Shown in pieces: positions 47,262-57,295 of a stretch of 64,000 nucleotides of DNA. Position numbers and translations under genes: made by a program. Numbering within the stretch: the first letter of the stretch is position 1; each line of letters opens with the position of its first letter. The notes under the pieces were generated by a model, which was not told where the DNA came from, ran no database searches, and saw only the letters and a list, made by a program, of their open reading frames with translations. This DNA is from Microbulbifer variabilis (GTDB lineage: Bacteria > Pseudomonadota > Gammaproteobacteria > Pseudomonadales > Cellvibrionaceae): contig NZ_JAIVKI010000007.1 of NCBI RefSeq assembly GCF_020524905.1, positions 1-64,000 on the forward strand. Direction: 5' to 3'.

Positions 47262-47282
47262 TGCCTAATGCCTAATGCCTAA
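47241..47282. repeat. six tandem copies of heptamer TGCCTAA
   Basis: Perfect copies at 47241, 47248, 47255, 47262, 47269 and 47276. Three copies make 21 bases, so the frame reads CLMPNA then stop within the first three; extra copies fall in the 3' UTR. Such a repeat can gain or lose units by slippage. Confidence 0.9.
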
Positions 47283-47315
47283 TGTAAGTACAGCCTCAAT
47301 GAGTACTTGTTAAAT

Positions 47316-47354
47316 AAAAATGCCCACGGCAACTAAGCCGCTGTGGGCATTTTT
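47316..47354. terminator. bidirectional terminator between rraA and the di-heme gene
   Basis: AAAAATGCCCAC pairs with GTGGGCATTTTT, with an inner GGC / GCC pair, a 6-base loop and a small bulge on the right arm. Flanking A and T runs suit both convergent genes: rraA (+) and the di-heme oxidoreductase (-, stop at 47368). Confidence 0.7.
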
Positions 47355-47367
47355 CCTAAGGACCCTT

Positions 47368-48804
47368 TTATCGATTGTTTAAATCAGAAACCGGGTCCTT
47401 CGGCATGCGCAGTGACATCAGAAAATAAAGGATTTTATTTTTGTCTTCATCGCTTAGATTCTGGAAATTTTCTGCGGCATAGCCGGCATCACTACCGGGA
47501 TTATCATGTAACAGTATGGCTTCTACCAAGGTGAGTGCACGGCCATCGTGCATATAGGGCGCTGTGTCTGCAACCCCCCACAGTCGTGCGGTAATAAACT
47601 CCCTGTTTTGTACCTCATCCTGGAAGAAAGCGGTTTCAGATAGTGCGATGCCCATGTCATGGCGTTTGAGATCCGAGAACATTTCCACTTCAATTCCAGC
47701 ACCAAAGATAGATTTAAAAATTGTGGGGGGCTTACTCAGGTCCACCTCATAGAAAGTATCTTCAAATGGTGCTTCAGGAGAGCCTGTTAGCTTGTAGGGT
47801 AACCTTCTGCGTTCAGTGGTCATAACGGGACGGTGACAGTCGGCACAGCCAACTTGACGGAACAATTTGCGGCCATCGTTATTTTTTGTGGACTCTATTT
47901 GGAAGGGGCGGTCCAGAGTGGTTACAAAAATACTAATTGCGGAAAGGTCACCGATAGATATTTCATTGGTGACACCATCATTGTCCTCGTCGGCATCCTC
48001 ACCACCAAATTTTTCCGTCGCTTGCATACCCATGTGAAAAGAAAGGGCGTTCATAGCGAATTCACGGGCTGATGCAACATCTCCCTTCCTGCCAAAAGGT
48101 CGTACGACCAAATCCTCATCGACACCTTCCACATTGCTGGTATCCAAATTGCCATCCTCATCGGCAACGATGGTGCCAAAATTAACGGATTTGGTATCCA
48201 GGCTGACAACCGTTCCTGGATTGTCCAGGGCATTTTGCTTGAGAGCTTGTAGCTCAAAGGTCATTTCTCTAGCTACTAACTCAATGCCCCCGGTGCCAAA
48301 TAAAAAGAGGGGATTGATCAGGCGGCCATCATATTCGGCAGTTCCATCAAAGCTTTCGTCAATGACATCAATATTCACCGGGCGCAGCATTGCACTGGTA
48401 CTAAATCCGCCGCCGCCACCAATACCCATTGTGGGCGGTACAGTTCTGTTACTTACAATGCTATGGCATTCCAGGCAGTTCTGAGAGTCGAGGCCATTGA
48501 CGCGCAAAAAGGTGCCATTGCCCTGTAAAGTCGGCCGATTACCTGCGTCGGGGGAGTGGTTATCGGGCTGGGATTCATCGTGGGGACCATCACCGTAACC
48601 ATCATAGCGATTAAAGGGGGTGCTAAAAATTAACATTCCTGCCTGGCGAATTTCATCCAGGGTTAGCTCTCCCTCCACAATTTGCCCCTGGGTGATTCTA
48701 TCTTCCGGGGCTAACCGGGGGCCTTCTCCCACCAGATTGGCGAAGAGCAGTGTGGGGGTTAGTAGTCCGACACCGGCAAGTGAGTTCACAAGAGTCTGCT
48801 TCAT
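47368..48804 (-). CDS. di-heme oxidoreductase-like secreted c-type cytochrome (DHOR family)
   Basis: 478 residues with a signal peptide (MKQTLVNSLAGVGLLTPTLLFA, cleavage near 22). Two heme-binding motifs are visible, CLECH (Cys110-His114) and CADCH (about 317-321), spaced as in DHOR/cytochrome c peroxidase-like proteins. The region between holds an acidic loop DADEDNDGVTNE, which looks like a calcium site. The late block LWGVADTAPYMHDGRALTLVEAIL with conserved His is typical of di-heme peroxidase relatives. It should act in the periplasm in electron transfer or peroxide/thiol redox chemistry; the substrate is unknown. No cytochrome partners are nearby. Confidence 0.82.
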   Translation of the reverse strand: MKQTLVNSLAGVGLLTPTLLFANLVGEGPRLAPEDRITQGQIVEGELTLDEIRQAGMLIFSTPFNRYDGYGDGPHDESQPDNHSPDAGNRPTLQGNGTFLRVNGLDSQNCLECHSIVSNRTVPPTMGIGGGGGFSTSAMLRPVNIDVIDESFDGTAEYDGRLINPLFLFGTGGIELVAREMTFELQALKQNALDNPGTVVSLDTKSVNFGTIVADEDGNLDTSNVEGVDEDLVVRPFGRKGDVASAREFAMNALSFHMGMQATEKFGGEDADEDNDGVTNEISIGDLSAISIFVTTLDRPFQIESTKNNDGRKLFRQVGCADCHRPVMTTERRRLPYKLTGSPEAPFEDTFYEVDLSKPPTIFKSIFGAGIEVEMFSDLKRHDMGIALSETAFFQDEVQNREFITARLWGVADTAPYMHDGRALTLVEAILLHDNPGSDAGYAAENFQNLSDEDKNKILYFLMSLRMPKDPVSDLNNR

Positions 48805-49186
48805 ACGAGCATCCTAAATTCAATGCTTTATCTCAACTGATCCAGAGCTTCATTTGCGGCGTCCATTCCATCTCTCTAAATATAGGTAGTATTTCCCAGG
48901 GATATCGCGACAACTGGCGCCTCATGCATCTTTATGACGTATAAATCACGGGTTTTCTTGGGCGCCGGCTGGTTAATGGGGCTCTTGATAAGACCTTGAT
49001 GTGAAGAAATCGCCGTAAGGTGGGGCTTGAATGCCATATCTGAAACTTTTTGCTGCTGAGACCCTGCGGAACTATTCCGCGGCTCCTTAAGTCCATTCGT
49101 TGCCTATCATTGTCTTTTGAAATAACACCATGGCTTCTGGTAAGTGGCAGGGTACTTCGCCGCTACGGATACTACGGAAGGTAAAA
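48805..49186. promoter_or_regulatory. divergent region between the di-heme gene and fadE, with a hairpin
   Basis: 382 bases. A perfect inverted repeat GCGGAA (49066-49071), loop CTA, TTCCGC (49075-49080) lies about 107 bases before the preferred fadE start and could be an operator or a leader hairpin. An in-frame ATG at 49130 belongs to the alternative fadE start. No classical FadR or PsrA site is recognised. Confidence 0.35.
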
Positions 49187-51421
49187 ATGAGCGAACTGCG
49201 CAAGAAATTCTTCACCAAACCCCTGCTAAACATCATCAAGAGGGTTTTGCCGCCAATATCGCAAACTGAGCGGGAGGCAATGGAGGCAGGAGAGGTTTGG
49301 TGGGATGCCCAGTTACTTTCCGGTAAGCCGGACTGGAAGCAACTTCTCGATATGGGGCCGCCGGAGCTGAGTGAGGAGGAGCAGGCCTTTCTCGATGGGC
49401 CTGTCGAAGAGCTTTGCAAGATGGTCAATGATTGGCGGATCAGTTTTGTCGATCACGATATTCCAGAACCTGTATGGGAATTCCTGCGAAAAAACCGCTT
49501 TTTCGGCATCATCATTCCTAAAAAATATGGCGGCCTCGGCTTTTCCCCCACCGCGCACGCTGAAATTGTGACCAAAATTTCCACACGCAGTAACACAGTG
49601 GGTGTGACGGTCATGGTGCCCAATTCCCTGGGGCCAGGCGAATTACTGCTTGCTCATGGCACCCAGGAGCAAAAAGACTACTATCTGCCCCGACTTGCCG
49701 ATGGCACGGATATTCCCTGTTTCGGGCTTACCAGCCCTCAGGCGGGTTCCGATGCTGCCGCCATGATCGACCATGGAGAGGTTTGTTACGGCGACTACAA
49801 GGGGGAAAAAGTGTTGGGTATGCGCGTCAACTGGCACAAGCGCTATATCACCCTGGGGCCGATCGCTACGATTTTGGGACTCGCCTTTAAACTGTACGAC
49901 CCGGAGCATATTCTCGGCGATAAAGAGGAGCTGGGGATTACTGTGGCGCTTGTTCCTACCGATACCGAAGGTGTGACTATTGGTCAGCGCCATCTTCCCG
50001 CAATGCAGGCGTTCCAAAATGGCCCCAACTGGGGAAAAGACGTTTTCATTCCCATGGAGTGGATTATTGGCGGTCAGGAGAATGTCGGTAAGGGCTGGGA
50101 AATGTTGATGAGCGCCTTGGCTGCGGGGAGGGGAATTTCACTTCCCTCACTTTCCACTGGCGGTGCCAAGATGGCTGCGAGGACCACCGGCGCCTATGCC
50201 CGTATACGCGAACAATTCAATATTCCCGTAGGGCGCTTTGAAGGGGTACAGCGGCGCTTGGCGGAAATTGCCGCTATTGCCTACGTGCTCGATAGTGCCC
50301 ACAAAACAACCACCAGGGCGCTGGATGACGGTATTAAACCTGCGGTCATTACCGCAATCATGAAAGCCAGTGCAACGGGAGGGTTACGCCAAGCCATTGA
50401 CGATGCCATGGATATCCATGCGGGTAAGGCGATAATGGATGGGCCATTAAATTATTTGGGCAATGCCTATCGCGCCGTTCCAGTGGCGATTACGGTAGAA
50501 GGCGCAAACCTATTAACGCGCAGCTTGATGATCTTTGGCCAGGGGGCGATACGCTGCCACCCCTATATACTCGATGAGATGCTCGCTGCTGAAAACCCCG
50601 ATACAGAAGAGGGGTTGGAGCAATTGGATAAGCTGTTACCGAAACACATGTGGTTCCAGGTCAAAACGCTGCTGCGCGGGGTATTTCATGGTTGGACCGT
50701 TGGGCTTTTTGCCAGCAGCCCACGCAATGTCGGGGGTGCGGCAAAGTATTTCCGTCAGATCAATCGCTATTCGGCTGTGCTGACTTTGGTTACAGAAGTC
50801 TCTCTGATTACCTTGGGCGGAGAGCTGAAAAGAAAAGAATTGATATCGTCCCGCCTCGGCGATGTACTCAGCCAACTCTATCTGCTGAGCTGTACCCTCA
50901 AGCGATTCTATGATGACGGCAGCCCAAAAGATGATTTGCCGTTGTTGGAATACGCTATGCGCGATGGCTTGCACAAAATTGAAGTTCAGCTGCTGGAAGT
51001 CTTTCAGAATTTCCCGCGCCCATTCTTTGGCCAACTGATGCATTTTCTCACCATGCCTTGGGGGCACAGTATTCACACAGCCTCGGATCGCCAGGCCCGG
51101 GCTTGTGCAGAGTTGCTGCTGAACCCATCTAAAACTCGGGACCGTTTAACTCGCGGCGTTTTCCTTGGCAACCCTGGAGATGGGATCGATATTGTCGAGC
51201 AGGCTTTTGATAAAGTCTGTGCATCCGAACGTGCCCGGGAGAAACTGAAAAAAGGTGGTATTCGCACTCTCAGTCGTGAGTCAGTAAAAGAAGGGCTGCA
51301 ACGTAACTTGATTAGTAGTGAAGAGGCGGATGCCCTTCGGGAAGCCGCAGATGCGGTTGACAAGGCTATTCAGGTCGATCATTTCGATCACTTGGCCAGG
51401 GAGGCAGGGCAAATTCAATAG
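49187..51421 (+). CDS. fadE: acyl-CoA dehydrogenase FadE
   Basis: 744 residues from ATG 49187, chosen because GGAAGGT lies six bases upstream and homology starts at SELRKKFFTKPLLNIIKRVLPP; ATG 49130 would add 19 residues and has no ribosome site. FadE starts beta-oxidation by making trans-2-enoyl-CoA with FAD. The FadE signatures are PISQTEREAMEAGEVWWDAQL (about 26-46, split), FFGIIIPKKYGGLGFS, MVPNSLGPGELLLAHGT, CFGLTSPQAGSDAAA and VEGANLLTRSLMIFGQG with the catalytic Glu region. A C-terminal helical extension (about 470-744) is unique to FadE. The N-terminal membrane segments of E. coli FadE (814 residues) are missing. Confidence 0.92.
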   Translation: MSELRKKFFTKPLLNIIKRVLPPISQTEREAMEAGEVWWDAQLLSGKPDWKQLLDMGPPELSEEEQAFLDGPVEELCKMVNDWRISFVDHDIPEPVWEFLRKNRFFGIIIPKKYGGLGFSPTAHAEIVTKISTRSNTVGVTVMVPNSLGPGELLLAHGTQEQKDYYLPRLADGTDIPCFGLTSPQAGSDAAAMIDHGEVCYGDYKGEKVLGMRVNWHKRYITLGPIATILGLAFKLYDPEHILGDKEELGITVALVPTDTEGVTIGQRHLPAMQAFQNGPNWGKDVFIPMEWIIGGQENVGKGWEMLMSALAAGRGISLPSLSTGGAKMAARTTGAYARIREQFNIPVGRFEGVQRRLAEIAAIAYVLDSAHKTTTRALDDGIKPAVITAIMKASATGGLRQAIDDAMDIHAGKAIMDGPLNYLGNAYRAVPVAITVEGANLLTRSLMIFGQGAIRCHPYILDEMLAAENPDTEEGLEQLDKLLPKHMWFQVKTLLRGVFHGWTVGLFASSPRNVGGAAKYFRQINRYSAVLTLVTEVSLITLGGELKRKELISSRLGDVLSQLYLLSCTLKRFYDDGSPKDDLPLLEYAMRDGLHKIEVQLLEVFQNFPRPFFGQLMHFLTMPWGHSIHTASDRQARACAELLLNPSKTRDRLTRGVFLGNPGDGIDIVEQAFDKVCASERAREKLKKGGIRTLSRESVKEGLQRNLISSEEADALREAADAVDKAIQVDHFDHLAREAGQIQ

Positions 51422-51445
51422 CGCCTCGAGAGAAACCAGGTTTCC

Positions 51446-53650
51446 ATGGAAGAGTCTCCCAATAAAGTCCCCCAACGCTTTACCGCTGTTGAGGCGTGTA
51501 TCGATGCACTCTTGCAAAAGGTCGGTAAAAAAATTGTATTGGGGTTGCCACTGGGGCTGGGAAAAGCCAATCACTTTGCCAATGCCCTCTACGCACGTGC
51601 TGCTGCCGATCCATCTATCTCCCTGACCATCTTTACCGCGCTCACTCTCGAGCGGCCCAGGGGTGATAGTGATATCACTCGTCGATTTGTACAACCACTG
51701 CTGGATCGTCTCTACAGTCATTATCAGGATCTCGGCTATGTGGCGGCACGGAGAAAAGGGCAACTACCCGATAATGTTGCGGTGATAGAGTTTTTTATGG
51801 AGCCCGGTGCCTTACTGGGTAATCACTATGCGCAGCAGCATTATGTCAGCACCAATTATACCGAGGTGCCCGCTGAGCTCTTGCGTAATGGTATTAATGT
51901 GATCGCGCAAATGGTATCGCCCTCAGCAATGGGGGATAAGTTCAGTTTGAGTTGTAATCCGGATCTGACTCTACCGCTTTTAAAACTGGCCTCAGAACGC
52001 AAAGAAAAGCCATTATTTTTGCTTGGAGAAGTGAATCCCCAGTTGCCTTATATGCCCGGTAGCAGTGAGCTTGCTGAAGCGGATTTTGATTTTTTACTCG
52101 AAGGGGAGACCTTTGATACCCCATTATTTCCCGCTCCCTCAATGCCGGTGAGTTTTACTGAGTACGCTATTGCTTTTCATATTGCCAGCCTGATTGCTGA
52201 TGGTGGCACATTGCAAGTGGGTATCGGTGCACTGGGCGATGCGGTTTGTCATGTACTGCGGCTGCGCCATAAAGACAACAAGTTGTTCTCTCGTTTGCTG
52301 GAAGAACTGATCGGGACCGAACTGCCTTCTTATCGGGAAAGTCTGCCTCTGCAAATAGCACCTTTTCAACGGGGGCTTTATGGTGCCAGTGAAATGGTTC
52401 CTCATGGCTTTTTGCATCTGCGCAGGGCAGGGGTTTTGATACGCGAAGTTTTTGGCGATGCGGCGCTGCAGGAGCTGTTGGATTCCGACAGCATCACCCA
52501 CACGGTGAATGAGGAGACATTACTTGCTCTCCAGAAGTGCGGCCGTATCCACTGTCCGTTAACCACTGAAGATACGGAGTTTCTACAACGCTTCGGTATT
52601 GTGGATCCGAGTTACAGTTGGCGCGGTCACAAGTTGCTGACGCCCGATGGTGAGGAAGAGGAGTGCGATCTGCACAGTGAGCACGGCCGACGGCGTCTGA
52701 TCGGCGGTTGTCTGAATAACAAACTGAAAGGGGGTATCTGGCTACACGGTGGTTTTTATTTAGGCCCTGAGGTGATGTATCGGGAATTGCGCGATCTGGC
52801 CCCCGTCGAGCGGGCCGGTATCGATATGACCTCCATTGATTACACTAATGATCTGCAAGGTCAGCAGATGCTAAAGCGTGCCCAGCGTAAACACGCTCGC
52901 TTTGTAAATTCAGCGATGATGGTGACATTGGGCGGGGCAGTTATTTCCGATGCCTTAGTAGATAACCAGGTAGTTAGCGGCGTTGGGGGGCAATATAATT
53001 TTGTGGCACAGGCGTTCGCACTCCCCGAAGCTCGCTCTATCATTGCACTGCCGAGTACACGCGTTCGCGACGGAATTTGTGAAAGTAATATTGTGTGGGA
53101 ATACCCTCATACCACTATACCCAGACATTTGCGGGATATCGTGGTGACCGAATACGGAGCGGTGGATCTGCGCGGTAAGACGGATCGGGATGTGATGATC
53201 TCTATGCTCAGTATTTGCGATACTCGATTCCAGGCTGTGTTGCTGGAACAGGCCAAGTACGCGGGCAAAATTGAAAAGGGTTTTGCTATTCCGGCCGAGT
53301 TTAATCGGAATACTCCAGAGCATATTGCCGGGATTTTCTCCGATGAAAAATCCCTTTCTATGCTGCCTTATTATCCATTGGGTACGGACTTTACTGATGA
53401 AGAGGGATTATTGGCCGTTGCGCTCCAACAATTGAGAGCTGCCGACCGCAGTTGGTGGCGAATGCTGATGATGGTGATCAAAGGGCGTAAGGTATGGCGA
53501 GACAGGTCTGAGAAGTTGACTTTTATCCACCGCTGCCTGGAACGTATGGGGTGCGATCAGTCCGATACTTATGAGCACCGCTTGGAGGCCTATGTCATTG
53601 CCGCTGCGCTGCATGATTATATTGACTCCCGCCGTCCTCTCAGTGGTTAG
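51446..53650 (+). CDS. acetyl-CoA hydrolase/CoA-transferase family protein
   Basis: 734 residues, 24 bases after fadE and probably co-transcribed. The family covers acetyl-CoA hydrolases and succinyl-CoA:acetate CoA-transferases. Two halves are visible: an N-terminal CoA-transferase domain (VGKKIVLGLPLGLGKANHFANAL to about 300, with DGGTLQVGIGALGDAV) and the C-terminal domain (about 400-620) with VVSGVGGQYNFV, RSIIALPSTRVRDG and VTEYGAVDLRGKTDRDV. An additional 100-residue tail makes it longer than most relatives (about 500-640). Acting after FadE, it would release or exchange acetate from acetyl-CoA, complementing ackA-pta just downstream on the other strand. Hydrolase or transferase activity cannot be decided here. 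Confidence 0.85.
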   Translation: MEESPNKVPQRFTAVEACIDALLQKVGKKIVLGLPLGLGKANHFANALYARAAADPSISLTIFTALTLERPRGDSDITRRFVQPLLDRLYSHYQDLGYVAARRKGQLPDNVAVIEFFMEPGALLGNHYAQQHYVSTNYTEVPAELLRNGINVIAQMVSPSAMGDKFSLSCNPDLTLPLLKLASERKEKPLFLLGEVNPQLPYMPGSSELAEADFDFLLEGETFDTPLFPAPSMPVSFTEYAIAFHIASLIADGGTLQVGIGALGDAVCHVLRLRHKDNKLFSRLLEELIGTELPSYRESLPLQIAPFQRGLYGASEMVPHGFLHLRRAGVLIREVFGDAALQELLDSDSITHTVNEETLLALQKCGRIHCPLTTEDTEFLQRFGIVDPSYSWRGHKLLTPDGEEEECDLHSEHGRRRLIGGCLNNKLKGGIWLHGGFYLGPEVMYRELRDLAPVERAGIDMTSIDYTNDLQGQQMLKRAQRKHARFVNSAMMVTLGGAVISDALVDNQVVSGVGGQYNFVAQAFALPEARSIIALPSTRVRDGICESNIVWEYPHTTIPRHLRDIVVTEYGAVDLRGKTDRDVMISMLSICDTRFQAVLLEQAKYAGKIEKGFAIPAEFNRNTPEHIAGIFSDEKSLSMLPYYPLGTDFTDEEGLLAVALQQLRAADRSWWRMLMMVIKGRKVWRDRSEKLTFIHRCLERMGCDQSDTYEHRLEAYVIAAALHDYIDSRRPLSG

Positions 53651-53657
53651 GAGTCAG

Positions 53658-55823
53658 TTATTGTTCAGAGAGGCGCTGTTGACGTTGTTGGGCCTGAATA
53701 GCAGTAAGGGCAATGGTGTAGACAATGTCGTCCACCAGGGCACCGCGGGAAAGGTCATTCACTGGTTTGCGCAATCCTTGCAACATGGGGCCAATACTGA
53801 CTAAGTCCGCACTGCGCTGTACAGCTTTATAAGTCGTGTTACCGGTATTTAGGTCGGGAAAAATAAAAACGGTGGCACGGCCGGCAACTGGACTCTCTGG
53901 CGCTTTTTGTTTGGCCACATTTTCGATGAGCGCCGCGTCGTATTGCAGCGGTCCATCAATAACCAGCTTGGGCCTCCTTTCCCTGGCGATTCGTGTTGCT
54001 TCCCGCACTTTGTCCACGTCTAACCCAGTCCCTGAGGTACCGGTGGAATAACTGATCATCGCCACACGGGGTTCGATACCAAAAGCTGCTGCTGAGTCTG
54101 CTGATTGAATGGCAATAGCGGCCAGTTGGCTGGCGTTGGGATCGGGATTAATCGCACAGTCCCCGTATACCAATACTTGCTCTGGTAGAAGCATAAAGAA
54201 AATTGAAGAAACCAGTTCTTCACCTGGGGCTGCTTTGATTAATTGCAGAGCGGGGCGGATGGTATTGGCGGTGGTGTGGATGGCGCCTGAAACCAAGCCA
54301 TCTACCTGGTCCAAAGCCAGCATCATAGTGCCCAATACCACATTGTCTTGCAGTTGTTCTTTCGCGACTACCTGGGTGAGCCCTTTGTTTTTACGCAAAG
54401 CCACCATGGGCTCAATATAATTTTCCCTGACATCCTCCGGCTTGATGATTTCTATCTTGTTATTGAGTTTAAGGCCCTGTTGCTCGGCAACTCGTTGGAT
54501 AGTATCAGCTCTCCCCAGTAGTATGGGTTGCGCAATACCGCGGTCTACACAAGCCAGAGCCGCGCGAATTGTGCGAGGCTCTTCTCCCTCCGGTAGTACT
54601 ATGCGCTTTAGTGCCCGTCGTGCCAGCTCTGTCAGGTGGTAGCGAAAAGCTGGGGGTGCCATGCGGCGCGGCCGCTGGGAGACCTGACTAAGGGATTGCA
54701 CCCAGTTATTATCCAGGTGGCTTGCGAAAAAATCCTGTACCCTGTTTACCCGCTCGCGATCATCCGCAGGGGTACGCAGGTTAAAAGACTGCAGTTCCAT
54801 AACGGTATGCCAGGTGTTGGAGCCAACCAGCATTACCGGCAGGCCGGTCTCCATGGCTGGGGTGCAAAGTTTCTGTACACCGCGATCTAGTCGGTAGCCT
54901 CCGGTCAATAGTAAACAACCAATCTTTACACCATTCATTGCCGCCAAACTGGCCCCAACCATGACATCGGGCCTATCGGCGGAGGTGACCAGCAGGGCAC
55001 CGGGAGAAAAACGGTGCAACATATTGGGGAGTGATCGAGAGCAGAAGGTCACACTGCGTAAACGGCGACTTTCCAATTCTCCACGGTTGATCAACTGTGC
55101 ATTGAAGTGCCGGGCGAGATCCAGTGCGCGGGGTGCCAATAGCTGTGCGTTCCAGGGAATAGCGCCGACAATACGTAAGGGGATCTGACGGTAGAGGGAT
55201 TTGCGGTCGATAGTTGCGGAGCTGGGTTCCTGCTGGGCGCCCACCGAGATAAAGTGACCGCCGGGTGGGTCGGTTATGTGGGGAGGAGCATCCAGCTTAT
55301 TGATAATGCAGCCCACCACCGGGTTGGATGGACCCTCCCCAAATGATTGCATAGCAAACTGCAGGCGCTCTTTAAGCTGACGGATATTGCCCGTGTGCAG
55401 GCTGGCAACCAGAACTACTTCTGCATCCAGGGTTTTTGCCACTTGGCAGTTTAACTGATCTGCATATTGGTTGAGCCCGCCGGGTAAAAGACCCTCCACA
55501 ACGATGACATCCGCCGCTGGAAAACTGCTACGGTAGCGAGCCAATATTTTTTCCTGCAACTCCGCGGTATCACCTGCGGCAATCATGGCTTCCGCTTGCT
55601 GCACGCTGATGGAAGGGGGAATATCCAGCTTAGTGGTTTGTCGCAAAATCTCGGTTGTTCTCTCGGTGGCGCCATCGCGGGAAGGAGGTTCACTGACAGG
55701 CTTAAAAAACTGGGTTTCCACGCGGTTGCGCTCCAGTGCCCGTATCAAGCCCAAGCTTACCGAGGTGATACCCACGCCCATTTCCAGTGGGATCAGCATC
55801 AGGGTGCGCGCATTGTGCGACAT
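53658..55823 (-). CDS. pta: phosphate acetyltransferase (long form)
   Basis: 721 residues from ATG 55823, two bases after the ackA stop. Pta interconverts acetyl-CoA and acetyl-phosphate. It has the three-domain long form: an N-terminal P-loop-like DRTGG-related domain ([21 protein letters not shown], about 6-26), a central DRTGG domain (about 200-340), and the catalytic C-terminal domain (about 400-720) with [32 protein letters not shown] and [17 protein letters not shown]. It ends [23 protein letters not shown]. The gene runs after ackA in one unit and converges with the acetyl-CoA hydrolase gene with only 7 bases between stops. Confidence 0.95.
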   Translation of the reverse strand: MSHNARTLMLIPLEMGVGITSVSLGLIRALERNRVETQFFKPVSEPPSRDGATERTTEILRQTTKLDIPPSISVQQAEAMIAAGDTAELQEKILARYRSSFPAADVIVVEGLLPGGLNQYADQLNCQVAKTLDAEVVLVASLHTGNIRQLKERLQFAMQSFGEGPSNPVVGCIINKLDAPPHITDPPGGHFISVGAQQEPSSATIDRKSLYRQIPLRIVGAIPWNAQLLAPRALDLARHFNAQLINRGELESRRLRSVTFCSRSLPNMLHRFSPGALLVTSADRPDVMVGASLAAMNGVKIGCLLLTGGYRLDRGVQKLCTPAMETGLPVMLVGSNTWHTVMELQSFNLRTPADDRERVNRVQDFFASHLDNNWVQSLSQVSQRPRRMAPPAFRYHLTELARRALKRIVLPEGEEPRTIRAALACVDRGIAQPILLGRADTIQRVAEQQGLKLNNKIEIIKPEDVRENYIEPMVALRKNKGLTQVVAKEQLQDNVVLGTMMLALDQVDGLVSGAIHTTANTIRPALQLIKAAPGEELVSSIFFMLLPEQVLVYGDCAINPDPNASQLAAIAIQSADSAAAFGIEPRVAMISYSTGTSGTGLDVDKVREATRIARERRPKLVIDGPLQYDAALIENVAKQKAPESPVAGRATVFIFPDLNTGNTTYKAVQRSADLVSIGPMLQGLRKPVNDLSRGALVDDIVYTIALTAIQAQQRQQRLSEQ

Positions 55824-55825
55824 CT

Positions 55826-57040
55826 TTAAGACGCCCTGCTCGCAATGCGAATGGTGTCGCGAGCAATTACCCATTCCTCCCGAGTGGGTATGACAAAGAT
55901 ATCTGGTGTCCCGACTTTGGAAATTCGCCCCTCGGCATCGAAGCGGATTTTTTCATTACACTCTTCGTCTAGTTGGTAGCCGAACTGGCTGAGCCAGCCT
56001 GTGGTTTCTCGGCGCACCCAGGCCGAGTTTTCGCCGATTCCTCCGGTGAAGACCAGGCTGTCAACGCGCGTCAAGGGGACCGTGTAAGCCGCGATATATT
56101 TGGCCAGCCGATAACAAAAAATTTTAAGGGCTAGGCTTGCACCGGCGTGGCCTTTTGCCATGGCTTCTTCAAGCTCACGACAGTCATTGCTCAGTTCAGA
56201 TATTCCGAGCAAACCACTGTTGCGATTGAGCAACTGTTCAAGCTCCGCCAGGGAGTAATCCAAGGCTTCGCCTAAATGAAGTAACAGGCCTGGGTCCAGG
56301 TCCCCACAGCGACTACCCATCACCAGCCCTTCGAGTGGGGTCAACCCCATGCTGGTATCAACACTCTGCCCGCCCTTTATGGCGCAGAGGGAGGCCCCAT
56401 TGCCCAGGTGAGCGGAGATGACATTGATGTTGTTAATGGGTTTCTTCAATAACTCCGCACTGCGTTCGCCAATATAGCGATGACTGCTGCCATGCATGCC
56501 GTAGCGGCGCAGGTGATGATCTCGGTAAAAGCGGAAGGGCAGGGCGTAGAGGTAGGCGTAATCCGGTAAGCTCTGGTGGAAGGCGGTATCGAATACCGCT
56601 ACCTGGGGCAGTTCAGGAAAGGCGACTAATGAGGCCTGAATGCCTTGCAGAGCGGCGGGGTTGTGTAGAGGTGCCAGTTCACAGCAGGCCCTTATGGCCG
56701 ATAGCACATTGGTATCTATCGGTGCGGAATCTGCGAACAGTTCGCCACCGTGAACCACCCGGTGGCCAATGGCCACAAGATGATTGCGTAATTCTGACCA
56801 TGGGTCGGCGAAGCGTTCTACCAGGGCACCGATAACGCTGTCATAGTCATCACCTGGTGAGAGGGGTTGCTTGCCCTCTTTATTGCAATACAGCCATTTG
56901 AGCACCGCTGAAGATGTATTTAGTGCATCGGCCTGGCCATTTAAATGTTCCTCGCCACTTGCGGGGTCAATTGCGGAGAATTTGAGGGAGGAACTACCGC
57001 AATTGAAGATCAGAACAAGGTTTTGACCAGACATAGGCAT
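55826..57040 (-). CDS. ackA: acetate kinase
   Basis: 404 residues from ATG 57040 (ATG 57034 also possible; no strong ribosome site). AckA makes ATP from acetyl-phosphate or activates acetate. The ASKHA-fold blocks are present: [16 protein letters not shown] at the start, [50 protein letters not shown] (about 218-237) and [14 protein letters not shown]. It heads the ackA-pta unit. Tandem terminators separate it from aceA upstream. Confidence 0.95.
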   Translation of the reverse strand: MPMSGQNLVLIFNCGSSSLKFSAIDPASGEEHLNGQADALNTSSAVLKWLYCNKEGKQPLSPGDDYDSVIGALVERFADPWSELRNHLVAIGHRVVHGGELFADSAPIDTNVLSAIRACCELAPLHNPAALQGIQASLVAFPELPQVAVFDTAFHQSLPDYAYLYALPFRFYRDHHLRRYGMHGSSHRYIGERSAELLKKPINNINVISAHLGNGASLCAIKGGQSVDTSMGLTPLEGLVMGSRCGDLDPGLLLHLGEALDYSLAELEQLLNRNSGLLGISELSNDCRELEEAMAKGHAGASLALKIFCYRLAKYIAAYTVPLTRVDSLVFTGGIGENSAWVRRETTGWLSQFGYQLDEECNEKIRFDAEGRISKVGTPDIFVIPTREEWVIARDTIRIASRAS

Positions 57041-57127
57041 TGCGCACCATAGCGTGTATACCCTAAGGCTAGCTAATGTGGCGTAAAAATCCTTTATTGG
57101 AGGGGAATAAGATGGGGAGTAAAAAAA

Positions 57128-57145
57128 GGGCCGCGATTGCGGCCC
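57128..57145 (-). terminator. second terminator of the aceA transcript
   Basis: Seven-pair stem GGGCCGC / GCGGCCC, 4-base loop, with TTTTTTT on the minus strand (complement of 57121-57127). It backs up the terminator at 57248 and lies 88 bases before the ackA start. Confidence 0.8.
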
Positions 57146-57247
57146 GAGTTCTAAATGCAGATATAAAAGCGCAGTTTACACAACTGTTCTTCTTCGGCGG
57201 ATTCATTGCCTCGGGTCAATGGGACCTGGCGGAAAATCCTGAAGAAA

Positions 57248-57267
57248 AAGGCGGCTTGCGCCGCCTT
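57248..57267 (-). terminator. first terminator of aceA
   Basis: Eight-pair stem AAGGCGGC / GCCGCCTT, loop TTGC, with T residues on the minus strand (complement of 57245-57249), about 29 bases past the aceA stop. Confidence 0.82.
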
Positions 57268-57295
57268 GAAAATACCTGAAGGGTAAAAGAGCGTC

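Noticed and set aside
57076-57279. 67-codon frame between ackA and aceA
   Set aside because: It runs through both aceA terminator hairpins, which explains its composition.
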